NCBI RefSeq assembly: GCF_003336225.1
Contig: NZ_QPID01000003.1
Span: 372,001-436,000 of the forward strand
From: Corallincola holothuriorum
Lineage (GTDB): Bacteria > Pseudomonadota > Gammaproteobacteria > Enterobacterales > Neiellaceae
Direction: 5' to 3'
DNA length: 64,000 nucleotides
The notes beneath the pieces were generated by a model. That model searched no databases, was not told where the DNA came from, and saw only the letters and a program-made list of their open reading frames with translations. Shown here piece by piece: positions 9,119 to 17,381 of the stretch. The first letter of the stretch is position 1, and each line of letters begins with the position of its first letter. A program made the translations under genes and the position numbers.

Positions 9119-9508
9119 TTAGGGGCAGAGAGAGTTTTCTGTGGAAATATCCAGCGAAAGGTAGTCTTTACTGGTCACTAGCTGACTAATTGCATCGTAC
9201 GAATGAGTAAAATTAAGACTTAGCGATATGACTATGTCTTGCTGTTCACCGTCAGCTGGTTTCTGCAAAGAGACGTACTCAGCAATAGGCGAGGTATTCG
9301 TGAATGCTGAGCTTTTGGTGATGTCTCTGAGACGATCGGTATATTGTTTAACCAACGTTCCGGCATCAACAGAGTCTATTTTTTCTATATAGGTCAAGTG
9401 GACAGTTGAGGTTTGTTGTGCCGTGCAAGGCTCTGCTATGGCGGATGATGTGGCTGAAATCAAACCTGCAGCCATGGCCAATAATGACAGTTTCTGTTTT
9501 TTGTTCAT
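9119..9508 (-). CDS. Small secreted protein of unknown function
   Basis: A 129-residue protein with a clear signal peptide (KKQKLSLLAMAAGLISATSSAIA, cleavage before EPC). The mature part has two cysteines, one directly after the cleavage site and one at the third-last position (SLCP), which could form a disulfide joining the two ends. The ATG at 9508 is chosen because AGGA is seven bases upstream; an upstream ATG would add five residues. The body is mixed alpha/beta with no motif I recognise. It lies downstream of plsB on the same strand, separated by a long inverted repeat, and is convergent with ubiA. Periplasmic location is inferred from the signal peptide. Confidence 0.6.
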   Translation of the reverse strand: MNKKQKLSLLAMAAGLISATSSAIAEPCTAQQTSTVHLTYIEKIDSVDAGTLVKQYTDRLRDITKSSAFTNTSPIAEYVSLQKPADGEQQDIVISLSLNFTHSYDAISQLVTSKDYLSLDISTENSLCP

Positions 9509-9597
9509 GTAACGTCCTTTCATTTGAACGGGCGACGCGGTTCCTGCGTGCCTTAGATCGAGGGCTGATTGTATACTAAGAGCAATACCTATTTAAG

Positions 9598-9639
9598 CCA
9601 TTCAGATCAACATGATGCAACGCTTGTTGATCTGAATGG
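9598..9639. repeat. 15-bp perfect inverted repeat between plsB and the small secreted gene
   Basis: CCATTCAGATCAACA (9598-9612) and TGTTGATCTGAATGG (9625-9639) are exact reverse complements around a 12-nt loop. It lies 15 bp beyond the plsB stop on the minus strand. No T-run follows in the plsB direction; five Ts (9645-9649) follow on the plus strand. It may be a 3'-end or processing hairpin for plsB mRNA. Confidence 0.6.
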
Positions 9640-9653
9640 TCATGTTTTTGAGG

Positions 9654-12083
9654 CTAAGCGACGGCTTCATCAATGGTTTGATGTACTTCTGTCGCCAGCA
9701 ACATTGAGATGGTCTGATGCAGGCTCTTTATCTTGGCTGGCCCTTCGGCCTCATCCATGTAGCCGCCTTCTCGCAACGAGCTGATAAAGATTGAGAACAC
9801 TTTCTTATCAAAAAACTCTGGCGCACTGATGCCATGCAATGAAGCCAGGCGCTCAGCGATCTTCTGGCTACTGGACTCCAGTTGCCCGCGCTCTAAACCC
9901 GGATTGTGGGTGAGCTGCGCTAAAGTGATGGTGTAGCGCTGCAGGGTTTCCTGAATGATATTCGCCAGCAGAATAAGTTGATTGCGCTTACTTGAACGAT
10001 GTTCAGGCACCTGCAATAGTTCGCCTTTACGCGTGATCAGGCCAAGGTTTTCCAGCGCATTGAGCTGCCCTGCAAATTGTTGCTTCAACCCTTCTTCATC
10101 CCAATCCATAAATAGCTCGGCCTTGAGCATGGGGTAGATTTCGCTGACCGTACGATAGAGGGACTCTTCACTTAACTGCCGGTGTCTCAGCACGCAACTG
10201 GCGATGAGGCTGGGCAGGGCAAACATATGAATAATGTTATTGCGGTAATAGGTCATCAGCACTGCGTTTTTACCTTCGAGACTGATGATCTCGCCAATAC
10301 CGTCTTCCACTACACTGAATTTGTCCAGTTCAATCGCATGGCTTACCAATGCCTTCGCGTCCTCTTCCGGTACCGTGGTTTGGCTGTGGTACGGTACCTG
10401 GCGGATCAGCTCTAGATAGAGTGCGATCTGGGCTTCCAGCGCTTTGCGGCTTAACGAGCGTTGCTCAGCACAAAGTAGCGACAGGGCGCACAGGTTGATC
10501 GGATTCAGTGCCCCGGCATTATTAATTTCACGCATCACTTGCTGACTGAGTTGGTTAACGGTTGGCGTTAACCAACTGGGCTTCTGTACTTCTAGTTCAT
10601 TGATCGAGTCACGCCATTCCGGTGCTTTATCATTCATAAAGTTGGTTAGCGAGATCGGCTTGCCAAAGTTGACATACCCAAGGCCAAAATTGCGAAGTTT
10701 TCTCACCGCACTTAGCACCTGCCATGCGCTCTCTTTCTCTTTGCGCTTGCCTTTCAGCTCCTTCATGTAGGTGCCGATTTCCATCACATGTTCATAGCCC
10801 AAATAGACGGGCACCAAAGTGATAGGGCGATCGCAGCCACCTCGCAACAGGGTTTGTACTGTCATCGCCAGCATGCCGGTTTTGGGGGGTAACAAGCGGC
10901 CGGTGCGGCTACGGCCACCTTCAGTGAAATATTCCACTGAGTAGCCTTTTTGAAACAGCAGGGCCAGGTATTCCCGAAACACAGCACTATATAGCTTGTT
11001 GCCACGGAATGAGCGCCGCATAAAGAAAGCGCCGCCCCGGCGGAATAGCGGACCGGCAGGCCAGAAATTCAAATTAACGCCAGCGGCGATATGGGGAGGT
11101 ACCAAGCCTTCGTAATAGAGCACATAACTGAGTAGCAAGTAGTCCATGTGACTGCGGTGGCAGGGAACATAGACCAGCTCATGCCCGGATTGTGCGAGGC
11201 TGCGTACCTGTTCAGCATTACTGACTTTGATACCGCGATAAATACGGTTCCACAGCCAAGTCATGATGCGATCAACCACGCGGATCATGTTACTGGAGTA
11301 GTTTGCGGCGATCTCATCAAGGTATTTGATCGCTTCGGCGCGGGCGTCCTCTTCACTCTTGCTTTTGGCTTGCACCTCTTCTGCGATCGCTTTGCGCATT
11401 GCTGGCGTGGCAACTATCTGCTCAAACATCGCTTGGCGATCGGCGAGTCGAGGGCCGGTAACCATCAGTCGCTGACGGTAGAAATGCACCCGTGCTACTC
11501 GGACGATACGGTGTGCGGTGCGGTCATTGATGCCAAAGTCATCGGCCATCTGCCGCAGTGATACCGGTTTGCTGAAGCGGATAAAGCTATCGCGCCCTAG
11601 CAACAGTACCAGCATCATTTTACGGAACCAGTTGGGTGAGCTTTTGTCGCCAAGCCCCGCGAGTAATGATGGTTTCTCTTTACCGGGCGCACGGCCCCAG
11701 TAAACCCCGGTTGGCACGATCTGTACATCGAGCTCGTCGCTACGCCGGTGCGCTTCCAAAATACCCAGTACCTGAGTACGGAACGGTAAGCCTGCATCGT
11801 CACTGTTTAGCCAACGGCTGGCCTTCTCCACGGAGATGACCCGAGATTGTTCGCGGCCATCAATTTGCAGCGGTTCAAATGGGTCTGGCAGGCCCAAAGC
11901 CTTACAGCGCCTCGCCAACGCCACTTTGTCGGTGTGGCTGTCATCTTTTAGTAGATAGACGATTGGCTTTTCCGGATCGAGCAGATGCTCTTCTACCGGT
12001 CTTTCAGGGATAGGAGTGCCTTTCACCAACAGGCGGACAGGCAGTTCAAGCAGGGAGTGGAACCAACGCTTTCGCTCGGCCAT
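9654..12083 (-). CDS. plsB: Glycerol-3-phosphate 1-O-acyltransferase
   Basis: Membrane-associated enzyme that acylates position 1 of glycerol-3-phosphate, starting phospholipid synthesis. The 809 residues match E. coli PlsB (806). The acyltransferase block I HRSHMDY places the catalytic His at 309 and Asp at 313 (E. coli His306). Later blocks are visible: GGAFFMRRSFRGNKLY, FTEGGRSRTGRLLPPK and the proline-containing ITLVPVYLGYEH. The ATG at 12081-12083 has no strong ribosome binding site. In E. coli plsB lies beside lexA and dgkA; here the Mla-like lipid transport operon lies between plsB and lexA. Confidence 0.96.
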   Translation of the reverse strand: MAERKRWFHSLLELPVRLLVKGTPIPERPVEEHLLDPEKPIVYLLKDDSHTDKVALARRCKALGLPDPFEPLQIDGREQSRVISVEKASRWLNSDDAGLPFRTQVLGILEAHRRSDELDVQIVPTGVYWGRAPGKEKPSLLAGLGDKSSPNWFRKMMLVLLLGRDSFIRFSKPVSLRQMADDFGINDRTAHRIVRVARVHFYRQRLMVTGPRLADRQAMFEQIVATPAMRKAIAEEVQAKSKSEEDARAEAIKYLDEIAANYSSNMIRVVDRIMTWLWNRIYRGIKVSNAEQVRSLAQSGHELVYVPCHRSHMDYLLLSYVLYYEGLVPPHIAAGVNLNFWPAGPLFRRGGAFFMRRSFRGNKLYSAVFREYLALLFQKGYSVEYFTEGGRSRTGRLLPPKTGMLAMTVQTLLRGGCDRPITLVPVYLGYEHVMEIGTYMKELKGKRKEKESAWQVLSAVRKLRNFGLGYVNFGKPISLTNFMNDKAPEWRDSINELEVQKPSWLTPTVNQLSQQVMREINNAGALNPINLCALSLLCAEQRSLSRKALEAQIALYLELIRQVPYHSQTTVPEEDAKALVSHAIELDKFSVVEDGIGEIISLEGKNAVLMTYYRNNIIHMFALPSLIASCVLRHRQLSEESLYRTVSEIYPMLKAELFMDWDEEGLKQQFAGQLNALENLGLITRKGELLQVPEHRSSKRNQLILLANIIQETLQRYTITLAQLTHNPGLERGQLESSSQKIAERLASLHGISAPEFFDKKVFSIFISSLREGGYMDEAEGPAKIKSLHQTISMLLATEVHQTIDEAVA

Positions 12084-12135
12084 AGTGATATTTCAACGAG
12101 TTATTTATTCCAGACTATTGGGCGGAAGATAGCAG

Positions 12136-12163
12136 AAAATCGTCCAGATAGCTTGCATCTGGA
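12136..12163 (-). terminator. Probable terminator of the Mla/Pqi-like operon
   Basis: TCCAGAT (12143-12149) pairs with ATCTGGA (12157-12163) around a 7-nt loop, directly after the stop codon of the lipoprotein gene. On the minus strand a short T-run (A-run 12136-12139) follows two bases after the stem. The U-tract is weak. Confidence 0.5.
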
Positions 12164-12748
12164 TCATGACTGGTCCGTTGTTAATGCCTTTGCAATGGCT
12201 TCACTTAGTTCACTGATAAGCTGGCTAATGGCATTCACTTGGCTCTCTGTTGTCGATTCTGCTGATGTGTTCAGGGCGAAGGTCTCGTAGCGTAACTCTT
12301 TATGGTCGCTGGACAGCAGTTGCCAACTACCTTCTAACCGGGCGATACCTTGGCTATCACTGTCGAGCCTGTCTATTTTTATTCGCAGGGACGGCTGTGG
12401 AGCCACGCCGATGACACCGAAAGGGCGCAACTGAGAGCTGCCAGTGATAGTTTGCAGGTTTTTGAGCAGCACGATATTGATGTCGTTATCTAACTGACTG
12501 GCCCAGAGATCATGGTCACTGATCTGGTAGTTTACTGCTGTGCTTCGAGCAACCATCCCTTGACGTTGCAGATAGTCAGCGAGGTAGACAGGGCCAACGG
12601 TCAAAGCCAGATCAGGTGCCGGTACAGTTGCACTTTTAGCATCGGCTGATAATAGATAGTAATCGGTCGGACCTGAGCTGCTGCACCCAGTGAGGCTGGT
12701 GCCAGCGAAAATGATTAAGGCCGTTATCCAAGACAAACGATTGCGCAT
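12164..12748 (-). CDS. PqiC-type ABC-transport auxiliary lipoprotein
   Basis: A 194-residue predicted outer-membrane lipoprotein. The signal peptide ends in a lipobox LTGC, and SSSGPTDYYLLSA follows, which is the N-terminal signature of the PqiC/ABC-type auxiliary lipoprotein family. In E. coli PqiC works with the MCE protein PqiB in transport between the inner and outer membranes. The ATG at 12748 is chosen for its GGAG six bases upstream; upstream in-frame starts would make an implausibly long pre-signal region. It is the last gene of the four-gene operon, 28 bp after the MCE gene, and takes the place of the MlaC periplasmic carrier seen in classical Mla operons. Confidence 0.85.
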   Translation of the reverse strand: MRNRLSWITALIIFAGTSLTGCSSSGPTDYYLLSADAKSATVPAPDLALTVGPVYLADYLQRQGMVARSTAVNYQISDHDLWASQLDNDINIVLLKNLQTITGSSQLRPFGVIGVAPQPSLRIKIDRLDSDSQGIARLEGSWQLLSSDHKELRYETFALNTSAESTTESQVNAISQLISELSEAIAKALTTDQS

Positions 12749-12776
12749 AATGACTCCGGGGTGCATTGACCCTGTT

Positions 12777-13781
12777 TTATTTTCCAAATACTACGGCTTC
12801 GGGGCGACGTTGCAGGGTGTCTAACAAGCTGCGGGCACTTTTTAGCGTCGCATTGAGATTGTTCAAGCTTTGTTCGGCGCTGACCTTGAGTTGCGAATCA
12901 TGATCGGCTAGTTGTTGATAGGTCAGCAGTGTGGCTTCGGCTTGCGCCAATGTCTGATCAATCTTGGCTAATGTTTCATTGCCTTGAGCGATGGTTTGCG
13001 CGCTGGTATCTACTAAGGCTTCTGCGCTTTGGCTGAGATGGGAAACATTCTTGGCTGTTTGTTGGAAATCCCCCAAGGTGACTTGCATCTGCTGGCTCAA
13101 CGCCGGTAAGTCCTGGTTCAAGCGGGTTAACAGAGCGTTCAGCTGCACACTGGCCTCTTCCAAACTGTCGACCCCACGATTAAACTTCGGGCTTTCAGTG
13201 ATTCTCTTCACTTGTCCCAGCAACTCATTGAGATTATTTGCGATCTCATCCAAAGGCATTTTGGCTACTTTGCTCAAGGTGGACGACAGTGCCTGTCGAA
13301 CCAGTTCCAGATCTGACGGCACTGTTGGGATTTGAGGGTAATTTAGGTCGGTCGGGTGCAACTCTCCTTGTTGTTCCGGCTCGTAGTCGATCTGCACCAT
13401 CAGTCGGCCGGTCACCATACTTTGGGTGACCAGTTTGGCACGGATGCCGCGATTGGCGCGCTCCATATCTTTAGGTGCTACACCTTCAAAGAAGTTATCC
13501 AACAGCTCGGCACTGACATCCATCACGACTGGTACCAACAACTCACTGTTCTTGGCTGAATAATGGATACGAACATCAACTACCTCGCCGATTTTCACCC
13601 CTTGAAATGAGACCGGTGAGCCTTTAGCCAGCCCTTGTACAGAGCCGCGGAATACCGTGACATAGCGGTCATGTTTTGAGAAAAATTGGTCGGAGCTGAA
13701 CATGATGATGCCGATGACCATCAGTGTGGCGGCAAAAATTACAAATATCCCTATGCGTGCTGCTGTCGCATTGTGTCCCAT
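12777..13781 (-). CDS. MCE-domain lipid transport protein (MlaD-like)
   Basis: A 334-residue protein with one N-terminal membrane helix (about residues 9-28) and one MCE domain (residues about 40-120, VFRGSVQGLAKGSPVSFQGVKIG). A long predominantly helical C-terminus follows with heptad-like character (LSQQMQVTLGDFQQTAKNVSHL). MCE proteins form hexameric rings on an ABC transporter in the periplasm and conduct lipids. The C-terminal helical extension is longer than in E. coli MlaD (183 residues) and closer to forms with coiled-coil tubes. It is one base after the ATPase gene stop, so it is translationally linked. Confidence 0.88.
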   Translation of the reverse strand: MGHNATAARIGIFVIFAATLMVIGIIMFSSDQFFSKHDRYVTVFRGSVQGLAKGSPVSFQGVKIGEVVDVRIHYSAKNSELLVPVVMDVSAELLDNFFEGVAPKDMERANRGIRAKLVTQSMVTGRLMVQIDYEPEQQGELHPTDLNYPQIPTVPSDLELVRQALSSTLSKVAKMPLDEIANNLNELLGQVKRITESPKFNRGVDSLEEASVQLNALLTRLNQDLPALSQQMQVTLGDFQQTAKNVSHLSQSAEALVDTSAQTIAQGNETLAKIDQTLAQAEATLLTYQQLADHDSQLKVSAEQSLNNLNATLKSARSLLDTLQRRPEAVVFGK

Positions 13782-13782
13782 C

Positions 13783-14544
13783 TTAGTTGCTCTCCTTTAA
13801 ATCGCCCCGGCGCAGAAACATTTGTACTCGACGGTCATCGCAATTTGCCAGTAGTTCATTGGGATCCCCTTGAGCAATCATCGTTTTGGTTTCTGGATCG
13901 AGAAACACTGAGTTGGTGCCGATGGCAAAAATGCTGGCCAGCTCATGGGTCACCATTACGACGGTTGCGCCTAAACTGTCTCGTAACTGTAAGATTAAAT
14001 CATCCAGCAGGCGGGCACTGATCGGGTCGAGTCCGGCTGAAGGCTCATCAAAAAATAGCACCTCTGGGTCTAATGCAATGGCGCGAGCCAGTGCTGCGCG
14101 CTTTGCCATCCCTCCGCTGATCTCTGAAGGATAGTATTTTTCATATCCCTCTAAGCCAACCAGAGTTAACTTTAGTGAAATAAGATCGCGAATATCTTTG
14201 TGGGTGAGGTTGGTATAGGTCTCTAATGGTAATGCGATGTTCTCTTCTAAGGTCATTGAACTGATCAATGCCCCAGATTGATAGGTTACCCCAAATTTTT
14301 GGGTCATCGCTTGGCGTTGCTGCTCATTACAACTCCACATCGCCTGGTCATTGAATAAGACTTCACCTTTGGCTGGGGTTAGTAGACCGATCATATGTTT
14401 CATGAGTGTGCTTTTGCCGCAGCCGCTCCCCCCCATGATGATAAATATATCGCCACCTTCAATGGTGAAGTTGAGATCTTGTTGGATCAGGCGATCGCCG
14501 TAGGCCATGGTGAGATCGCGTATTTCAATATGCTTTTGCTTCAT
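13783..14544 (-). CDS. ABC transporter ATP-binding protein, MlaF-like
   Basis: A 253-residue ABC ATPase. Walker A is GGSGCGKST near residue 38, the signature motif is ISGGMAKRAALARA and Walker B is VLFFDEPSAGLDP, followed by the switch histidine in VMVTHEL. The SGGMAKR form of the signature is typical of the Mla/MCE class of ATPases. Its start overlaps the permease stop by four bases (ATGA), and the MCE gene begins one base after its own stop. It is predicted to power phospholipid movement across the envelope with the permease and MCE ring. Confidence 0.92.
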   Translation of the reverse strand: MKQKHIEIRDLTMAYGDRLIQQDLNFTIEGGDIFIIMGGSGCGKSTLMKHMIGLLTPAKGEVLFNDQAMWSCNEQQRQAMTQKFGVTYQSGALISSMTLEENIALPLETYTNLTHKDIRDLISLKLTLVGLEGYEKYYPSEISGGMAKRAALARAIALDPEVLFFDEPSAGLDPISARLLDDLILQLRDSLGATVVMVTHELASIFAIGTNSVFLDPETKTMIAQGDPNELLANCDDRRVQMFLRRGDLKESN

Positions 14545-15674
14545 ATACCGATCAATGTTGTTGTAATGGTGACGATGGCGTCCACCACAATAATAAACAC
14601 GATGGCCGATACCACAGAGCGGGTAGTTGCTTGCCCGACGGCCATTGCATTACGTCCGCAATTAATGCCATTCATACAGCCTGCAACAGCGATTACCAGT
14701 GCGAATAGCACACTTTTAAGTAAGCCAATAGCGAAGTGGCGTAACGGCACCGTGGTGGTCATCTGTTCCACAAATTGGGTGAATGAGATATCGAGCATTA
14801 ACTGAGATACTAGCGCGCCACCAAGAATACCTAGCGCCATGGAAAAAACGGTAAGCAACGGCAGCATGATTAACAGCGCGATAAAGCGGGGGAGCACCAA
14901 AAATTCGATGGGTCTAAGACCCATGGTTGTGAGTGCGTCGATCTCTTCATTCACCTGCATGCTGCCCAACTGCGCGGCGTAACTCGCGCCTGTGCGGCCC
15001 GCCATAATAATCGCTGTCATCATCGCGCCCATTTCACGTGCCATACCCAGCGCAACAAGAGAGGCGACGAAGATAGATGCGCCGAACTGTTGTAACTGCA
15101 CGGCGCCAACGAAGGCTAAGATCATGCCGATCAGGATGCTGATTAAGGCGACAATGCCAAAGGCAGCGGGACCAGCGTCATGCATACAGTCGTACACGTC
15201 CTTGGCACGTATCTCGGCTTTGCCGACGCAGAGTTTGCCAACGGCGCTGATCAGCGCGCCGATGAAACTGAAACTGACTAAGATATTTTCCCAGCTCGCC
15301 AAGACCGAGTTACCTATGCGCTCAGCAAAGGTCGGCTGGTAAGTTGTTTGGTTTGGTCTATTGGCCGCATTAGATTGTGACTCTGCCAGCGCCAGAAGCT
15401 GCTGTGCGCCTTGAGGTAGGCGGCTGACATCTACATGCAGTCGATGCGCTTTTGCATATTCACTTACACGGCGAATAAGCACCACCAGCGCACTGTTCCA
15501 GCGGCCAATGTCGGCGTCGACGAATATGAGCGTTTCATCTGGAGTGACTTTTGATTTTAGGGCTTGTAGTAGATCGTCAACCCGATGATCGCCACGGCGT
15601 AATACCCAGTCACCTGTCAACTCTAACAGCCAGCCAGTACCGTCATCAGTTCGCCTGATGTTCAGCTCATGCAC
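14541..15674 (-). CDS. MlaE-type permease with fused N-terminal STAS domain
   Basis: A 377-residue membrane protein. Residues 1-100 form a STAS-like domain (WLLELTGDWVLRRG, FVDADIGRWNSALVVLIRR), comparable to MlaB but fused to the permease. The remainder is the MlaE permease with the conserved EMGAMMTAIIMAGRTGASYAAQLG stretch broken across helices, and PIEFLVLPRFIAL. The start is taken as GTG 15674, which has AAGGTGA seven bases upstream. A longer reading up to 15836 would run through the lexA SOS box and has a non-homologous N-terminus. It is the first gene of a four-gene operon divergent from lexA. Confidence 0.87.
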   Translation of the reverse strand: MHELNIRRTDDGTGWLLELTGDWVLRRGDHRVDDLLQALKSKVTPDETLIFVDADIGRWNSALVVLIRRVSEYAKAHRLHVDVSRLPQGAQQLLALAESQSNAANRPNQTTYQPTFAERIGNSVLASWENILVSFSFIGALISAVGKLCVGKAEIRAKDVYDCMHDAGPAAFGIVALISILIGMILAFVGAVQLQQFGASIFVASLVALGMAREMGAMMTAIIMAGRTGASYAAQLGSMQVNEEIDALTTMGLRPIEFLVLPRFIALLIMLPLLTVFSMALGILGGALVSQLMLDISFTQFVEQMTTTVPLRHFAIGLLKSVLFALVIAVAGCMNGINCGRNAMAVGQATTRSVVSAIVFIIVVDAIVTITTTLIGI

Positions 15675-15805
15675 GTCACTTTCACCTTGAAAAGCCCTAC
15701 GTAATGTCCTTGAGTCTGCCGCAGATCCACTATTTCTGCAAAATTCAAAGCGAATCAAGTTATTAATGTCACATAAAACAGTGATCAAAAAAACAGCAGT
15801 GATAC

Positions 15806-15833
15806 TTGTCATGAATAAATACCTGTATATACT
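15806..15833 (+). promoter_or_regulatory. lexA promoter
   Basis: A -35 TTGTCA (15806-15811) and a -10 TATACT (15828-15833) are separated by 16 bp. The -10 lies inside the first SOS box, so LexA binding would block RNA polymerase directly. Confidence 0.7.
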
Positions 15834-15840
15834 CACAGTA
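15821..15840 (+). promoter_or_regulatory. SOS box 1 (LexA operator)
   Basis: ACCTGTATATACTCACAGTA fits CTG-N10-CAG (CTG at 15823, CAG at 15836) with an AT-rich centre. The inner part is the same as the first operator of the E. coli lexA promoter (CTGTATATACTCACAG). Confidence 0.92.
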
Positions 15841-15860
15841 TACTGTATGCAATCACAGGT
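15841..15860 (+). promoter_or_regulatory. SOS box 2 (LexA operator)
   Basis: TACTGTATGCAATCACAGGT fits CTG-N10-CAG (CTG at 15843, CAG at 15856). It directly abuts box 1, with a 20-bp centre-to-centre spacing, and ends 6 bp before the lexA start codon. A double operator is typical of autoregulated lexA genes. Confidence 0.9.
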
Positions 15861-15866
15861 ATCTTT

Positions 15867-16499
15867 ATGCGCCCATTAACACCACGGCAAGCTGAAATTC
15901 TTGCGTTGATTAAAGACAATATTGAAGCGACAGGCATGCCGCCAACTCGTGCGGAAATTGCACGCCGATTGGGATTTAAGTCTGCTAATGCCGCGGAAGA
16001 GCACCTCAAAGCACTGGCCAAAAAAGGTTTAATAGAGATCTTGGCGGGAACATCACGGGGTATTCGCGTGATCCCACAGGCGGATGATGAAGCGGCTGCA
16101 AACGATGATGGCTTACCTCTGATTGGTCAAGTGGCTGCCGGTACGCCTATCTTGGCGCAAGAACATGTTGAGGCGCATTACAAAGTCGATCCAGCCATGT
16201 TTCGGCCATCTGCAGACTTCTTACTGCGAGTACACGGTGACAGTATGAAGGATATTGGGATCCTCGAAGGCGACCTGCTGGCAGTGCACAAGACTGCGAC
16301 GGCGCAGAATGGGCAGGTGGTAGTCGCTCGGGTGGGTGATGATGAGGTGACAGTTAAGCGTTTTGAAAAAAATGGCAAAGATGTGCTGTTGCATGCTGAA
16401 AATGAAGCCTACAGCCCGATTAAAGTCGATCTGGGTGTAGAGAACCTGGCCATTGAAGGGTTGGCTGTTGGTATCATTCGTAATGGAGAGTGGTTATGA
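15867..16499 (+). CDS. lexA: LexA repressor
   Basis: SOS-response repressor that self-cleaves when stimulated by RecA filaments. It has 210 residues: an N-terminal winged helix ([26 protein letters not shown] split over residues 25-50) and a C-terminal S24 peptidase domain. The cleavage site is Ala91-Gly92 in QVAAGTP, and the catalytic pair is Ser126 (HGDSM) and Lys164 (TVKRF), matching E. coli Ala84-Gly85, Ser119 and Lys156. Two abutting SOS boxes lie immediately upstream, so it is autoregulated. It overlaps sulA by four bases. Confidence 0.98.
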   Translation: MRPLTPRQAEILALIKDNIEATGMPPTRAEIARRLGFKSANAAEEHLKALAKKGLIEILAGTSRGIRVIPQADDEAAANDDGLPLIGQVAAGTPILAQEHVEAHYKVDPAMFRPSADFLLRVHGDSMKDIGILEGDLLAVHKTATAQNGQVVVARVGDDEVTVKRFEKNGKDVLLHAENEAYSPIKVDLGVENLAIEGLAVGIIRNGEWL

Positions 16500-17023
16500 A
16501 CCCATTTGAGACAATGAATTTGCATACTCGCCAAATGACTGGCTCATTGGTAGCTGCACCGCAGCCAAAGCTAACGGGCAACCGCCGCCCGCAAAATAAG
16601 TGGCAATCGCGAGCGCAGATTGTGCCGGTTGAAGGCCAGCAATCAGCACTGTTAGAGACAATCAAACGTAGTCAACAAGCCAATAAATGGGTTGTATTGG
16701 TGGCTGCCCCTGATAAGCAGGTGACGCGTTGGTTGGTGGAAAATGGTGTGTGCGCCGAGCGACTGTTGCAAGTCCACCCCAAAGATGAGCAAGGTGTGAT
16801 GTGTGCCGTGACTCAAGGCTTAGGCTCTACCACTTGTGGCTTGGTTATCGGCTGGACTGATCTACTTTCCGAAGCGCAGTGGCAGGCACTAACGGCCGAA
16901 GCAGCATGTTATGAAACGAATAGTGTGTTGTTTCATCGACAACATAATCATTGCCGGACGGCACGAGCATGGCCGTCAGCAACATCATCAAGTGAGATGA
17001 TCGCCAGTGTGTTGGTCCATTGA
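16496..17023 (+). CDS. sulA: SulA-like SOS cell-division inhibitor
   Basis: A 175-residue protein of the SulA family, which binds FtsZ and stalls division during SOS. Recognisable conserved parts are [26 protein letters not shown], and CGLVIGW followed by a [10 protein letters not shown] helix. E. coli SulA is 169 residues. The ATG at 16496 lies in an ATGA overlap with the lexA stop and has GGAGAG five bases upstream. It shares the lexA SOS promoter, so a division inhibitor is co-induced with lexA, the arrangement known from Shewanella, Vibrio and Pseudomonas relatives. A strong terminator follows. Confidence 0.88.
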   Translation: MNPFETMNLHTRQMTGSLVAAPQPKLTGNRRPQNKWQSRAQIVPVEGQQSALLETIKRSQQANKWVVLVAAPDKQVTRWLVENGVCAERLLQVHPKDEQGVMCAVTQGLGSTTCGLVIGWTDLLSEAQWQALTAEAACYETNSVLFHRQHNHCRTARAWPSATSSSEMIASVLVH

Positions 17024-17050
17024 TCCCCCACAGTTTCAATGTACTTTCCG

Positions 17051-17075
17051 AAGCCGCCGCAAGGCGGCTTTTTTT
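17051..17075 (+). terminator. Intrinsic terminator of lexA-sulA
   Basis: AAGCCGCC (17051-17058) pairs with GGCGGCTT (17063-17070) around a GCAA tetraloop, followed by TTTTTTT up to 17075. It lies 28 bp after the sulA stop. Confidence 0.95.
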
Positions 17076-17381
17076 GTACCTTTGAAAAACCTCCTAACAC
17101 ATTAGCTGCTAACTCTAGTTGCACAGACTTAATCACTCGTCAGGCTAAATATCACCATTTGGATGTGATTTAACCCGCAAACAGTTGGGCAGTTTGCTAA
17201 CTTGCTCAAGTTTTTTGATTAATTTTTAGACGTATCGCTAATCGTGAACGATTCTTAATCAAGGCCTGATAGCTGCGACCGCGCCTATAAAAATTTAAAT
17301 ATGCGGTCTGTAGTGGCTACTGGGGTTTTGGGGTAAGCGCCTGTCGAACAGGTGTTTTTTGTAAGTGCGAGGAGAAGCCTC
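17076..17381 (+). other. Intergenic region upstream of the cytochrome oxidase operon
   Basis: About 300 bp without a coding region. It must hold the coxB promoter, but no confident -35/-10 pair stands out. AT-rich stretches occur at 17209-17228 and 17286-17301. I saw no clear FNR, ArcA or CRP palindrome. Confidence 0.4.

Noticed and set aside
15675-15836. N-terminal extension of the MlaE-like reading frame up to 15836
   Set aside because: It runs through the first lexA SOS box, lacks homology and a ribosome site; GTG 15674 has a good site and starts the STAS domain.
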